A stretch of 64,000 nucleotides of DNA from assembly GCF_900128995.1 (NCBI RefSeq), contig NZ_FQUE01000001.1, forward strand, positions 806,001 through 870,000, written 5' to 3'. Below, in pieces: positions 41,770 to 51,620 of this stretch. The stretch is from Loktanella atrilutea (GTDB taxonomy: Bacteria; Pseudomonadota; Alphaproteobacteria; Rhodobacterales; Rhodobacteraceae). Made by a program: the position numbers and the translations under genes. Numbering within the stretch: position 1 is the stretch's first letter; each line of letters opens with the position of its first letter. Under the pieces are notes generated by a model that did no database searches, was not told where the DNA came from, and worked only from the letters and a program-made list of their open reading frames with translations.

Positions 41770-44197
41770 CCGGACCTACTCGCTGCAGCGCCGCCTGCTG
41801 GCGTCGATGGCGCTGGGCTTCGTGGCGTTGCTGCTGATCATCTCGGTCCTGCTGTGGAGCTATGCCCGCGACGCGTCCAACCGCACCTACGACCTGTTGC
41901 TGGCCGGGGCGGCGCTGGCGGTGCTGGACCGGGTGTCGTCGGGGCCGTCGGGCATTTCCGTCGACCTGCCCTATTCGGCGATGGAGATCCTCGCCCTCGC
42001 GCCGCAGGACCGGATCGCCTACCGCGTCTTTTCAGACCGGGACGGAGAACTGACAGGCACCCCCGGCCTGCCCGCGCCGCGCGATGCGACGCTGGGCAGC
42101 GTGCCCGTCTTCTATGACGCGTACCTCGACGCGCCGTTCCGCTTCGTCCAGCAGGGCCGGCAGCTGACGACGCCGACGGGGCGGGTCTGGGTCGGGGTGC
42201 AGATCGGCCAGACCCGCGCGGGGCGCGCCGCACAGCAGCGGGCGCTGTTCCTCAGCGGCATGGGCGGCCTTGCGGTCGTGTCCCTGATCGGGCTGGGGTT
42301 CGTCTGGCTGGCGATCCGGGTGGCGCTGGCCCCGCTGCGGCAACTGGCAGAGACCCTGCGCGTGCGCGATCCCGGGGATCTGTCGCAGATCGAGGGGGCC
42401 CCGCCGCGCGAGATCCGGGGGCTCTTCGACGCGATCAACGGCTTCATCCGCAGGCTGCATGCCAACCGGCAGCTGACGGAAACCTTCATCGCCGATGTCG
42501 CCCACCAGACCCGCACGTCTCTGTCGGCGTTGCAGGGGCAGCTGTCACTGGCGGCGGATGCGGCCAGCTTCGACGAGATGACGACACGGATGCACAAGGC
42601 CGACAGTCAGGCGCGGCGCACGGTGCGACTGACCAACCAGCTGCTGGCCCATGCGATGGTCACGCACCGGGCCGATACCGGCACCCTGCGCCCCGTCGCG
42701 CTGAAACCGGTCGTGACGGAGGTCCTGACCGATCTGCTGCGCGACAGCGACATGCGCGGGATTACCCTGACCCTGTCCGCCGACGACATCGCGGCGGGCG
42801 AAGATCTGGTGCGCGGCGATGCTATTTCCCTGCGCGAGGCGCTGTCGAACCTGCTGGAGAACGCACGCCGCCACGGTCCTGCCGACAACACGATCGACGT
42901 CACGCTGGAACCCGGCGGCACCGACACCGTATCGCTGATCGTCGAGGACGCTGGCCCCGGCATCGCGCCGGCGGACCGGGCCCGCGCGACGGAGCGCTTC
43001 ACCTCGATTTCCCGCACCACGGCGGGATCGGGGCTGGGCCTGTCGATCGTGCGCGCGGTGGCGGAAAGCCATGACGCACGCCTGATGCTCGGCACGTCGG
43101 CCCGCGGCGGGCTGCGCGTGGAACTGCAGTTCAAACGACTTCTGTCGCAGGCTGCCGGGCGGGCGGTGACGGCACTGATCGTGCCCGTGGTGGCGCTGCT
43201 GCTGACCATTGCGCCGGGTGCGGCGCAGGCCATGACCCAGATCACCATCGCCAGCGCGACGGACACCGATGTGATGACGGCGTTGATCGACCGCTTCGAG
43301 ACGCTGAACCCCGACGTCGCCATCGCCTACCGCGAATACCAGACCGTCGACCTGCACCGGCTGATCCTGAACGCGGCACCCGAGGACATGCCCGACGTGG
43401 TCATCAGCCCCGCGATGGACATGCAGGTCGATCTGGTGAACCGCGGGCTGGCCCTGCCGCTCGCGATCCCAGAGGCGCTGCGCCTGCCGGACTGGGCGGT
43501 CTGGCGGTCGGAACTCTTCGGTTTCACCTTCGAACCGGCGGTCATCATCTACAACACCGACCTGATCGCTCCTGGCACGCTGCCGCAGGAACACCGCGAA
43601 CTGACCAACTACATCCGCAGCAACGAAGTCCGGCTGAACCGGCGGATCGGCATCTACGACCTGCGCCGATCCGGGATCGGATACCTTTTCGCGACGCAGG
43701 ACGTGGTGCAGGGTCTGCAGGCGTCCCGCATGACGGAAGTGCTGGCGCGCGCCAACGTGCGCCGCTTCTGCTGCACCTTCGAGATGATCGCCGCGACGGC
43801 GCGGGGCGATCTGGCGCTGTCGATGAACGCGATCGGGTCCTACGCGCTGGCGGCCGCGGCCAAGGACCCCCGGCTGGGCGTCCATTTCATGAGCGACTAC
43901 AACCTCGTCATGGCGCGCACCGCCTTCGTGCCGCGCGACGCGCCGCACGCGGATATCGCCGAACGGTTCATCGCCTTCCTGCTGACCGAAGGCCAGCGCG
44001 TCCTGTCCACCGAATCCGACCTGATCCCGATCCTGCCCTATGCGGACGTGCCCGTCGGCGGCCATATCGACCTGCGCGATTTCGCGGGCAGCTTCCTGCC
44101 CATCAAGCTCGGCCCCGGCCTGCTGACCTACCTCGACGCCCGCAAGAAGGCGGAATTTCTGGAAACATGGGATACCTCGGTCAGCTTCGGTCCCTGA
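41753..44197 (+). CDS. TctE-like sensor histidine kinase fused to a periplasmic solute-binding-protein-like domain
   Basis: 814 residues, whereas TctE kinases are usually about 460-480. Residues 10-35 form TM1, followed by a periplasmic 2CSK_N sensor domain, TM2 (about 165-190) and HAMP. The H-box FIADVAHQTRTSLSAL keeps the phospho-His but has Ser in place of the usual Pro. N-box ALSNLLENARRHGPADN and G-boxes EDAGPGIAP and GSGLGLSIVRAV are intact. After the ATPase domain comes a third hydrophobic segment (about 470-492, VTALIVPVVALLLTIAPG, ending AAQA), then about 320 residues with ABC solute-binding-protein character (ITIASATDTDVMTALIDRFE, MPDVVISPAMDMQVDLVNRG). No stop codon separates them. 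The order recalls the PgtB kinase and PgtC binding-type regulator of phosphoglycerate transport, here as one polypeptide. Confidence 0.88.
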   Translation: MWPKTDRTYSLQRRLLASMALGFVALLLIISVLLWSYARDASNRTYDLLLAGAALAVLDRVSSGPSGISVDLPYSAMEILALAPQDRIAYRVFSDRDGELTGTPGLPAPRDATLGSVPVFYDAYLDAPFRFVQQGRQLTTPTGRVWVGVQIGQTRAGRAAQQRALFLSGMGGLAVVSLIGLGFVWLAIRVALAPLRQLAETLRVRDPGDLSQIEGAPPREIRGLFDAINGFIRRLHANRQLTETFIADVAHQTRTSLSALQGQLSLAADAASFDEMTTRMHKADSQARRTVRLTNQLLAHAMVTHRADTGTLRPVALKPVVTEVLTDLLRDSDMRGITLTLSADDIAAGEDLVRGDAISLREALSNLLENARRHGPADNTIDVTLEPGGTDTVSLIVEDAGPGIAPADRARATERFTSISRTTAGSGLGLSIVRAVAESHDARLMLGTSARGGLRVELQFKRLLSQAAGRAVTALIVPVVALLLTIAPGAAQAMTQITIASATDTDVMTALIDRFETLNPDVAIAYREYQTVDLHRLILNAAPEDMPDVVISPAMDMQVDLVNRGLALPLAIPEALRLPDWAVWRSELFGFTFEPAVIIYNTDLIAPGTLPQEHRELTNYIRSNEVRLNRRIGIYDLRRSGIGYLFATQDVVQGLQASRMTEVLARANVRRFCCTFEMIAATARGDLALSMNAIGSYALAAAAKDPRLGVHFMSDYNLVMARTAFVPRDAPHADIAERFIAFLLTEGQRVLSTESDLIPILPYADVPVGGHIDLRDFAGSFLPIKLGPGLLTYLDARKKAEFLETWDTSVSFGP

Positions 44198-44218
44198 GGG
44201 CGCCGCCCTGCCCGCGCG

Positions 44219-45001
44219 TCAGACCGTGAAGGCGCCCCGAAACGCCTCCAGCGCCGCAACCGGGTCGCCCGCGGCGTAGGCTTCCATCGCCACCGGCCCG
44301 GCATAGCCCATGTCCCGCAGCGCCCGCGCGACGGCGGCATAGTTGATCTCGCCGGTCCCCGGCTCGCAGCGGCCGGGGTTGTCGGCGACCTGCACCTCGC
44401 CGATCCAGGGCAGGCATTTTTCGCACCAGCGGATCAGGTCGCCCTCTCCGATCTGGGTGTGATAGAGGTCGAGGTTGATGCGCAGCTGCGGGCGGTCGAC
44501 GGATGACACCAGCGCCAGCACGTCCGCGGTCGACCCGAAGGGGCAGCCGGGATGGTCCAGCGGGTTGAGGTTCTCGAGGCAGAAGGTCACGCCCTCCGCC
44601 TCGGCCATGTCGCAGATGCGGTGCAGGGTATCGCGGGCCTTCAGCCACATCGGCCCCGTCACGACCTCTTGCTGCCGAATCGGGATGCCGCCCTCGCCAA
44701 GGCCCGTGCCGTGCAGGTTCAGCCGGTCGACGCCCAGCCGCTTGCCGACCTGCGCCGTCTCGCGCGCGGAGGCGAGCAGCATGTCGGCGCCTTCGTCGTC
44801 GGCCAGACGGCCCCGCAGGTAACCGTTCATGATCGTGTAATCCGCGCCGACAGCCTCCAGTTTCGCAAGGTCATGATCCGGCCAGTTCCAAAGGCCGACG
44901 CCGAATCCCATCTCTTTCAGGCGCGCAGCGCGCCAGTCGATCGGCCGGTCGCGCCAGAGCATCTCGGCGCAGGCAGCGAACCGGAAGGGCTGAGTCGTCA
45001 C
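44219..45001 (-). CDS. TIM-barrel sugar isomerase/epimerase (hydroxypyruvate isomerase- or IolI-like)
   Basis: 260 residues from GTG 45001, overlapping the iolB stop (GTGA). This is an AP-endonuclease-2-type TIM barrel. Metal-ligand segments are VTFCLENLNPLDHPGCP (Glu), LRINLDLYHTQIGEGDL (Asp and His), IGEVQVADNPGRCEPGTG (Asp and His-like loop) and a terminal VAMEAYAAGDP (Glu). The family includes hydroxypyruvate isomerase and the inosose isomerase IolI. As the last gene of the inositol operon it likely interconverts an inosose or a downstream keto sugar. HPRs-type hydroxypyruvate isomerase remains an alternative. Confidence 0.8.
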   Translation of the reverse strand: MTTQPFRFAACAEMLWRDRPIDWRAARLKEMGFGVGLWNWPDHDLAKLEAVGADYTIMNGYLRGRLADDEGADMLLASARETAQVGKRLGVDRLNLHGTGLGEGGIPIRQQEVVTGPMWLKARDTLHRICDMAEAEGVTFCLENLNPLDHPGCPFGSTADVLALVSSVDRPQLRINLDLYHTQIGEGDLIRWCEKCLPWIGEVQVADNPGRCEPGTGEINYAAVARALRDMGYAGPVAMEAYAAGDPVAALEAFRGAFTV

Positions 45002-45807
45002 GGCGCGTCGCGGTCCATGATCCACTGCACCTCTGGCGCCGCGACAAAGCGCCAGTTGCGGCGGGGACCGGCCATGACATTCAGGTAATACATCTCGAAC
45101 CCGTAGGGCGCGCCGCAGGGGTGGTGGCCGCGGGGGACCAGCACCACGTCGCCATCCTTGACCGCCATCGTCTCGTCGAGTGACCCGTCGTCCGTATAGA
45201 CCCGCTGGACGCCAAAGCCCGTGGCGGGGTTGAGGCGGTGGTAATAGGTTTCCTCCAGATAGGTGATCCGGGGGAAATCGTCTTCGTCGTGGCGGTGACT
45301 GGGAAAGGACGACCAGTGGCCGGCGGGGGTGAAGACCTCCGTCACCAGCAGGCTGTCGCAATAATCCTCGGCCTCCATCGCGATGTTGTTGATATAGCGC
45401 GTATTTGTGCCCTTGCCGCGTTCCGTCAGAGTGATTCCGTCGGGCCCGATGCGGCGCGCCTCGTGCCCGCCTTTGCCGGGGGCGCTGCACACGGCGATCA
45501 CGCAGTCGGTCTCGGCTCTTGCCTCCCAATCGGTGCCGTCCGGCAGGTAGAGGCAATGGGGCGGCGCCTTCTCGAAGACGTCCATCCGGTCGCCCAGCGT
45601 GCCCCAGTCCTGCCCGGCACCGGTGATCTGCGCCTTGCCCTCGACCATCACGATGATGACCTCTCGGTCGCCAGTCGCCTTGGCGACAGTATCGCCGGCC
45701 CTCAGGCGGTGCAGCGCGAATCCGACGTAGCGCCAGCCGGCGCTTTCGGGGGTGATGGCATGCACTTCGCCACGGGTGCCGAAGGGTTTTCTCAGAAGGT
45801 CCGGCAT
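44998..45807 (-). CDS. iolB: 5-deoxy-glucuronate isomerase
   Basis: 269 residues from ATG 45807, with AAAGG upstream. IolB converts 5-deoxy-D-glucuronate to 2-deoxy-5-keto-D-gluconate in inositol catabolism. It is a two-domain cupin. Motifs are GWRYVGFALHRLRAGD, the metal-binding cluster HWSSFPSHRHDEDDFPRITY with its His and Glu ligands, LEETYYHRLNPATGFGVQRV, and DVVLVPRGHHPCGAPYGF. The position between iolE and the TIM-barrel gene, with tight spacing on both sides, fits the pathway. Confidence 0.96.
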   Translation of the reverse strand: MPDLLRKPFGTRGEVHAITPESAGWRYVGFALHRLRAGDTVAKATGDREVIIVMVEGKAQITGAGQDWGTLGDRMDVFEKAPPHCLYLPDGTDWEARAETDCVIAVCSAPGKGGHEARRIGPDGITLTERGKGTNTRYINNIAMEAEDYCDSLLVTEVFTPAGHWSSFPSHRHDEDDFPRITYLEETYYHRLNPATGFGVQRVYTDDGSLDETMAVKDGDVVLVPRGHHPCGAPYGFEMYYLNVMAGPRRNWRFVAAPEVQWIMDRDAP

Positions 45808-45811
45808 GGGC

Positions 45812-46735
45812 TTACCTTTCGATGCGCAGGCCGGAGCGGCCGCAGATCTGCGTGATGTGCTCAAACCCGAGCTTGGAGTAGTCATAGGGCGGGGACTTGG
45901 CGGGGTCCTGTTCGGCCTCCACCACGATCCAGCCGGCGTAGTCCATCGCCGCCAGCCGGTCGGTGATCGCCTGGAAGTCGGTGCAGCCCTCGGGATCGCC
46001 CGGCACGGTGTAGACCCCCGCCCGCACCCCGTCGAGGAAGCTGCGGTCGCCGTCGCGGACCCTCGTCAGCACGTCGGGCCGCACGTCCTTGAAGTGGACG
46101 TGATGCACCCGGTCGCCCCATTTATCCAGGACCGCCAGCGGGTCGGCCCCGGCAAAGACCAGATGCCCAGTGTCGTAGAGCAGCGTGACCTCCGGTCCGG
46201 AGCCGTCCATCAGCCAATCGATGTCATGGGAGTCCTCGATCATCGCGCCCATGTGGTGGTGGTAGGACAGGGTCATGCCGGCGTCCCGCACGCGCTTCGC
46301 CAGCTCTGTGAGCTTCTTCGCGTAGCCCGTCACCTCGTCGCGGCTCAGCTTCGGGCGCTGGCTGACGGGGGTGTTCACCATGCCCTGCACAGTGTTGGAA
46401 CATTCCGCGTAGACGATGCAGGGCGCGTTCAGGGTGGTGAACTGGTCGACCTGCTGGCGGATCGCGGCAAATTCCTCCTCGACCGTGGCGACATGCAGGT
46501 TGCCCGAACACCAGCCGCCGCAGAGGCTGACGCCGTAGCGGTCGAGGTAGGCGCGCAGGCCGTCGGTGTCGGCAGGCATCCGGCGACCGCGTTCGACACC
46601 GGCGTATCCGATGCGGGCCGCGTCCTCCATCGCGCCTTCGGTGGTGAATGCCGCCGTCAGGTCCGGAAGGTCGTCGTTCTGCCAGGCGATCAGGGAGATG
46701 CCGATCTTGACGGTCTTCGCGGTGTCGGCGGGCAT
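45812..46735 (-). CDS. iolE: myo-inosose-2 dehydratase
   Basis: 307 residues; ATG 46735 overlaps the iolD stop (TGATG). IolE dehydrates scyllo-inosose (2-keto-myo-inositol) to the diketone THcHDO. It has a TIM-barrel fold. Family motifs are IGISLIAWQNDDLPDLT at the N-terminus, GYAGVERGRRMPAD, MTLSYHHHMGAMIEDSHDID (metal His cluster), TLLYDTGHLVFAGADPLAVL and VHHVHFKDVRPDVL, with a terminal WIVVEAEQDPAKSPPYDYSK. All conserved ligands are present and the length is normal. Confidence 0.97.
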   Translation of the reverse strand: MPADTAKTVKIGISLIAWQNDDLPDLTAAFTTEGAMEDAARIGYAGVERGRRMPADTDGLRAYLDRYGVSLCGGWCSGNLHVATVEEEFAAIRQQVDQFTTLNAPCIVYAECSNTVQGMVNTPVSQRPKLSRDEVTGYAKKLTELAKRVRDAGMTLSYHHHMGAMIEDSHDIDWLMDGSGPEVTLLYDTGHLVFAGADPLAVLDKWGDRVHHVHFKDVRPDVLTRVRDGDRSFLDGVRAGVYTVPGDPEGCTDFQAITDRLAAMDYAGWIVVEAEQDPAKSPPYDYSKLGFEHITQICGRSGLRIER

Positions 46736-48567
46736 CAGGTGGTCCTCTGGGTTTGCTTGTTGGTCTCGTAGGTCTCGCGCGCCTGCGCCACGGCGTCGCG
46801 GTCCGACACCTCTGGCACGGTCACGTCCCACCATGTCCCGCCCGGTTCCGAACTGGGATAGGGGTCGGTGTCGATGACGATGACGTAGGGCTCGGTGGCC
46901 TCGTGGCGGCGGGTGAGCGCGTCCTCGAGTTCCGCGATGGAGCCGACCTTGACCGACGTGGCCCCCATGGCGGCGGCATGGGCGGCGAAGTCGATGGCCG
47001 AGGGTTGGACGTGGATCGTGTGGTCCAACAGGTTGTTGAACTCCGCCCCGCCGGTCGCCATCTGCAGGCGGTTGATGCAGCCGTAGCCCCGGTTGTCGGT
47101 CACGACCACGGTGAAGGCGATGCCCATCATCGCCGCCGTCGCCAGTTCGGAGTTGGCCATCATGTAGGTGCCGTCGCCGGTGAAGCAGATCACGTCACGC
47201 TCCGGCTCCGCCATCTTGATGCCCATGGCCCCCGCGATCTCGTAGCCCATGCAGGAGAAGCCGTATTCCATGTGGTAGCTGCCGGGACGGCCCGCCTTCC
47301 ACAGCTTGTGCAGCTCGCCCGGCATGGTCCCGGCGGCGCACATGACGACCGTGTCGGGGGTGGCCGCGCGCTGGACGGCACCGATCACCTGCATGTCGGT
47401 GGGCAGGGCATTTCCCTCGCCCGGGGGTGCGGTCAACGGATCGACGACGGCGAACCAGTCGTCCTTCAACCCGTCGATGCTGCCCTGCGCGCAGTGGTGG
47501 CCGAGAGCCTCCGTCAGCTCCTCCAGCCCCACGCGGGCATCGGCGACCAGCGGCAGGGCGTCGTGCTTTGCCGCGTCGTAGGCCGCGACGTTCAGGCAGG
47601 CGATCCGGCGGGAGGGGTTGGCGAAGAGGCCCCATGACCCGGTCGTGAAGTCCTGGAACCGGGTGCCGATGCCCAGCACGAGGTCGGCCTCGGCGCAGAC
47701 CGTGTTCGCGGCGGTGCCCCCGGTGACGCCCACGGGGCCGAGGTTCAGAGGATGATCCCAGCCCAGCGCCGATTTGCCGGCCTGGGTTTCCACGACGGGG
47801 ATGTGGAAGGCTTCCGCGAAGGCGCGCAACGCCTCCGTCGCGCCGGAATAATGCACGCCGCCGCCCGCCACGATCACCGGGCGCGTCGCAGCCCGGATCG
47901 CATCGGCCATCGCCGCCAGTTCACCTTCGTCGGGCCGGATGCGACGCTGCCGCCAGACCTTCGGCGCAAAGAAGCTCTCCGGCCAGTCGAAGGCCTCGGC
48001 CTGCACGTCCTGGCAGAAGGCGAGGCACACCGGGCCGCAGTCGGCGGGGTCGGTCATGGTGCGGAAGGCGCGTGGCAGGGCGGTCAGCAGCTGTTCGGGC
48101 CGGGTGATCCGGTCGAAGTAGCGCACGACGGGGCGGAAGCAGTCGTTGGCGCTGACCGTGCCGTCGCCGAAATCCTCGATCTGCTGCAGCACCGGGTCGG
48201 GGCCGCGGTCGGCGAAGACGTCGCCCGGCACCAGCAGGACCGGCAGGCGGTTCACATGGGCGAGTGCCGCCGCCGTCACCATGTTCAGCGCCCCCGGCCC
48301 GATGGAGGATGTCACCATCATCGCACGCCTGCGCCCGAGTTGCTTGGCATAGGCGATGGCGGCATGGGCCATGGTCTGCTCGTTGTGACCGCGCCAGGTG
48401 GCGAAGGTCTCGCGGTGGGCGTGCAGCGCCTCGCCGATGCCCGCCACGTTGCCGTGGCCGAAGATCGCCCAGCAGCCTGCGATGAAGGGCGCGCCATCGT
48501 CGTTCTGCTGCGCCGCGACGTAGCGGATCATGGCCTGCGCCGCCGTCAGTCGGATCGTTCCGGTCAT
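46735..48567 (-). CDS. iolD: 3D-(3,5/4)-trihydroxycyclohexane-1,2-dione hydrolase (THcHDO hydrolase)
   Basis: 610 residues from ATG 48567 (GGGAGGAG upstream), overlapping the iolC stop (ATGA). This ThDP-dependent enzyme opens the ring of the diketone to 5-deoxyglucuronate. The PYR domain has the activating Glu region WRGHNEQTMAHAAIAYAKQL, the central domain IVAGGGVHYSGATEALR, and the PP domain the ThDP motif ICFTGDGTYMMANSELATAA with TDNRGYGCINRLQM closing the GDG-N motif. Length and motifs agree with the family. Confidence 0.96.
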   Translation of the reverse strand: MTGTIRLTAAQAMIRYVAAQQNDDGAPFIAGCWAIFGHGNVAGIGEALHAHRETFATWRGHNEQTMAHAAIAYAKQLGRRRAMMVTSSIGPGALNMVTAAALAHVNRLPVLLVPGDVFADRGPDPVLQQIEDFGDGTVSANDCFRPVVRYFDRITRPEQLLTALPRAFRTMTDPADCGPVCLAFCQDVQAEAFDWPESFFAPKVWRQRRIRPDEGELAAMADAIRAATRPVIVAGGGVHYSGATEALRAFAEAFHIPVVETQAGKSALGWDHPLNLGPVGVTGGTAANTVCAEADLVLGIGTRFQDFTTGSWGLFANPSRRIACLNVAAYDAAKHDALPLVADARVGLEELTEALGHHCAQGSIDGLKDDWFAVVDPLTAPPGEGNALPTDMQVIGAVQRAATPDTVVMCAAGTMPGELHKLWKAGRPGSYHMEYGFSCMGYEIAGAMGIKMAEPERDVICFTGDGTYMMANSELATAAMMGIAFTVVVTDNRGYGCINRLQMATGGAEFNNLLDHTIHVQPSAIDFAAHAAAMGATSVKVGSIAELEDALTRRHEATEPYVIVIDTDPYPSSEPGGTWWDVTVPEVSDRDAVAQARETYETNKQTQRTT

Positions 48568-50474
48568 CTCGTCTCCTCCCGCACGGCGTCCCGCGCCCTG
48601 TCCCAGGTGTCGCACAGCCGGGCGTAATTCTCTGCCATCATGTCGACGGCCTCTCCATCGGTGATCTGGCCGTCGAGCCAGGCCCGCGCCGCGTCGCCGA
48701 AGATCGTGCGTCCCACGGCGAAGCCCTTGACCAGCGGCTGCCGTGCGGCCAGCGCGAAGCTTTCCGCCAGCCCCGCCTGCGGCGCGTCGAGGCCCAGCAC
48801 GACGATGCCGCGGGTGCGGGGATCATTGCGCTCGATGGCGGCTGTGGCATTGGCCCAGGCGGCTTCCGTCTTGAACGGCTCCAGCTTCCACCAGTCGGGG
48901 AAGACGCCGGCGTCGTAGAAGGTCTGGATCAGTGCGGCCGAGGTCATGTCGTCCACCGGGCCGACCTTCGACGGGATGATCTCGAGCAGGAATTCCAGCC
49001 CGTTGCGCCGCGCGGCGGTGAAGAGGCGCTTGACGCGGGCGACCTGCATCTTGGCGGTCTTGTCGTCGTCGTCCGGGTGGCAGAAGACCAGCAGCTTGAC
49101 CACGTTCTCGCGCGCCCATTCGCGAAGCTGGCCCAGATCCTCGCCCAGCTCCGGCTCGAAGTCGACGGGGCGTGAGCCGGGCAATTCGGTGGGCCGCCCG
49201 ATCCAGAGGCCCGATCCGCTGGCACGGTGCAGCGCCGACCGCCCGATCCGGTTGTCACAGAGGATGCCGTAGCCCGGCCGCCCGTCCTGCACCCGCAGGG
49301 CGGCGTCGAGGCAGAGCTCCTTGAACCGCCCGCCCTTGGCCGGGGTATAGCCCGCCATCTCCTCCAGCTGGCTGCGGTGGTCGAAGGCGAAGGTCTTGAC
49401 CGACGACCAGTCGCCGGAGCGGTTCGTCGCCCAATGCACCTGCTCAAGCTCCGCGTCGTGCCGCAGATCGGGGCGTTCGATGCCGCGGTCGAAAAAGAAC
49501 TGCAGCTCCTCCCAGCTCGGATAGGCCGGGGTGCAGCCGTGGCGGCTGACGGCGAAGGCGCCGCAGGCGTTGGCGTATTTCAGGGCCGTAGGCCAGTCCG
49601 CGCCGTCCAGCCAGCCCTTCAGCAGGCCGGACATGAAGCCATCGCCGGCGCCGAGCACGTTGAAGACCTCGATGAGAAAACCGGGGCCTGCCTCGCCCTC
49701 GTCCAGCGAGTCGGGGATCGCGCCGGTAAAGGCCACCGCCCCCGCCGCCCCGCGCTTGCACACCAGCGTGGCACCCGACACGGCCCGCACGGCCCGCAGT
49801 GCGGCAATCGTGTCGGTGGTGCCGCCGGCGATGTGGAATTCCTCCTCCGTCCCCACGATCAGGTCAAAAAGGTGCAGCGTGCCCTGCAGCTTCGCCGTCA
49901 CGGCGGCGCTTTCGACGAAGCGGCTCTCGCCGTCGCCATGCCCCGCCACGCCCCAGAGGTTCGGGCGGTAGTCGATGTCGAGGGCCGTCAGCATCCCGTC
50001 GGCGCGCGCGATCTTCAACGCCTTCAGCGTCGCCGCCTCCACCCGGGGGTGGCTCAGGTGCGTGCCCGTCGCCACCACCGCACGGGCGGACCGGATGAAG
50101 CCTTCGTCGATGTCATCCACCGTCAGTCCCATGTCGGCGCAGTTCTCGCGGTAGAAGATCAGGGGAAAGCTGTCCGCGTCGCGGATCCCCAGCAGCACCA
50201 GCGCCGTCAGCCGGTCGGGGTCGGTCTTGACGCCGCGCGTGTCCACCCCCTCGCACTGCAACTGCTCGCGGATGAAGCGCCCCATGTGTTCATCGCCCAC
50301 ACCGGTAATCAGCCCCGACTTCAGCCCCAGCCGCGCGGTGCCGCAGGCAATGTTCGTCGGGCTGCCGCCGATGTATTTGTCGAAGGACCCCATGTCCTCC
50401 AGCCGCCCGCCCACCTGCGCGCCGTACAGGTCCACGGAACTGCGGCCGATGGTGATGAGGTCGAGGGTCTTCAT
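48564..50474 (-). CDS. iolC: 5-dehydro-2-deoxygluconokinase fused to DUF2090 aldolase-like domain
   Basis: 636 residues. Residues 1-325 are a PfkB kinase: [20 protein letters not shown], the substrate-side [16 protein letters not shown], and the catalytic Asp and anion hole [20 protein letters not shown]. It phosphorylates 2-deoxy-5-ketogluconate. Residues about 345-630 are a DUF2090 domain ([65 protein letters not shown]), which is aldolase-like and may carry the next step. This two-domain form occurs in many proteobacteria. The operon contains no separate iolJ-type aldolase gene, consistent with the fused domain doing that job. Confidence 0.93.
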   Translation of the reverse strand: MKTLDLITIGRSSVDLYGAQVGGRLEDMGSFDKYIGGSPTNIACGTARLGLKSGLITGVGDEHMGRFIREQLQCEGVDTRGVKTDPDRLTALVLLGIRDADSFPLIFYRENCADMGLTVDDIDEGFIRSARAVVATGTHLSHPRVEAATLKALKIARADGMLTALDIDYRPNLWGVAGHGDGESRFVESAAVTAKLQGTLHLFDLIVGTEEEFHIAGGTTDTIAALRAVRAVSGATLVCKRGAAGAVAFTGAIPDSLDEGEAGPGFLIEVFNVLGAGDGFMSGLLKGWLDGADWPTALKYANACGAFAVSRHGCTPAYPSWEELQFFFDRGIERPDLRHDAELEQVHWATNRSGDWSSVKTFAFDHRSQLEEMAGYTPAKGGRFKELCLDAALRVQDGRPGYGILCDNRIGRSALHRASGSGLWIGRPTELPGSRPVDFEPELGEDLGQLREWARENVVKLLVFCHPDDDDKTAKMQVARVKRLFTAARRNGLEFLLEIIPSKVGPVDDMTSAALIQTFYDAGVFPDWWKLEPFKTEAAWANATAAIERNDPRTRGIVVLGLDAPQAGLAESFALAARQPLVKGFAVGRTIFGDAARAWLDGQITDGEAVDMMAENYARLCDTWDRARDAVREETR

Positions 50475-51598
50475 GGTGTCTCCTCCAGCGTGACGGAGCG
50501 GCCTTCGGAGGTCGCGACGGCGTGGATCACGCGCTCGATCTTCAGGCCTTCGGCGAAATCGGGCCAGCAGGGGGCGCCGCCACGAATCGCGCGGATCAGG
50601 TCGCGCGCCTCGATCACCTTTTGCTCGTTGAAGCCGAAATTGTGCCCCGGTCCGGGGCAGAAGGCGGCGAAGTCGGGCTGGTCTGGGCCGGTCAGGTGAC
50701 GAGTGAACCCGGCCTCTCCGCGCCGGTGGAGCCAGAGTTCGTTCATGTTCTCCTGGTCGAAGACCAGCGTGCCGTCACTGCCGTGCAATTCCCACTGCAG
50801 GCGGCATTTGCGGCCCGATGCCACGCGGGAGGTGGCGAAGGACCCCTGCGCGCCGGAGGCGAAGCGGATCAGCGCCAGCGCGGAATCGTCGTTCTCGACC
50901 GCGCGCGGGCCGTCGGGGGAGGGGCGCATCGGGACGGAGGTCTGGGTGATTCCCGTCACCTCGGACACGTCGCCCATCAGGCCGACCATCTGGCTGACGA
51001 GGTGGCAGCCCAGATCGCCGAGCGCGCCAAGACCGCCCTTTTCCCGCGTCATGCGCCAGGTCCACGGCAGGTCGGGATTGGCAGCGTAATCCTCGTCATA
51101 GACGCCGCGAAAGGCGTGGGGCAAGCCTATCACGCCATCGCGCACCATCCGCACGGCCGCCTGATAGGCGGGGCTGCGGGTGTAATTGTAGCCCAGGATC
51201 GTGACCTGCCCGGGGTGTGCTGCGGCAAGGTCGGCCATGGCCTGCGCATCCGCCAGCGTCACCGCCATCGGCTTTTCCAGCCAGACATGCTTGCCCGCGC
51301 GCAATGCCGCCTCTGCCATCGGGCGGTGCAGCCCGTTGGGGGTGGTGATGGACACCACGTCGACGGCGGGATCGGCGACCGCCGCCTGCCAGTCCGTCGT
51401 GCCACGGGCAAAGCCGAACTGCCGGGCGAAGGCGTCCGACGCCTCCTCCGTCGCGTCGCAGAGCACCTCGCGCCGAGGGTGCGCGCCGCCGAAGACGGTG
51501 GCGACCGATCCCCAGGCCATCGCGTGGCACTTGCCCATGAAGCCGGTGCCGATCAAGGCGATGCCGAGGGGCTTATCGGGCATGTCGGTGCTATTCAT
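50471..51598 (-). CDS. Gfo/Idh/MocA oxidoreductase (inositol-operon paralogue of iolG)
   Basis: 375 residues from ATG 51598 (GAGGGA upstream), overlapping iolC by 4 nt (ATGA). The Rossmann part has [40 protein letters not shown], then the EKP motif [13 protein letters not shown]. The dimerisation domain has [19 protein letters not shown] and [18 protein letters not shown], which supplies the catalytic His. It is distinct from IolG of this operon and probably oxidises another inositol stereoisomer or an inositol-derived sugar. It could also reduce an inosose. Confidence 0.88.
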   Translation of the reverse strand: MNSTDMPDKPLGIALIGTGFMGKCHAMAWGSVATVFGGAHPRREVLCDATEEASDAFARQFGFARGTTDWQAAVADPAVDVVSITTPNGLHRPMAEAALRAGKHVWLEKPMAVTLADAQAMADLAAAHPGQVTILGYNYTRSPAYQAAVRMVRDGVIGLPHAFRGVYDEDYAANPDLPWTWRMTREKGGLGALGDLGCHLVSQMVGLMGDVSEVTGITQTSVPMRPSPDGPRAVENDDSALALIRFASGAQGSFATSRVASGRKCRLQWELHGSDGTLVFDQENMNELWLHRRGEAGFTRHLTGPDQPDFAAFCPGPGHNFGFNEQKVIEARDLIRAIRGGAPCWPDFAEGLKIERVIHAVATSEGRSVTLEETP

Positions 51599-51620
51599 CA
51601 ATCTTCCCTCACCCCGCGGA

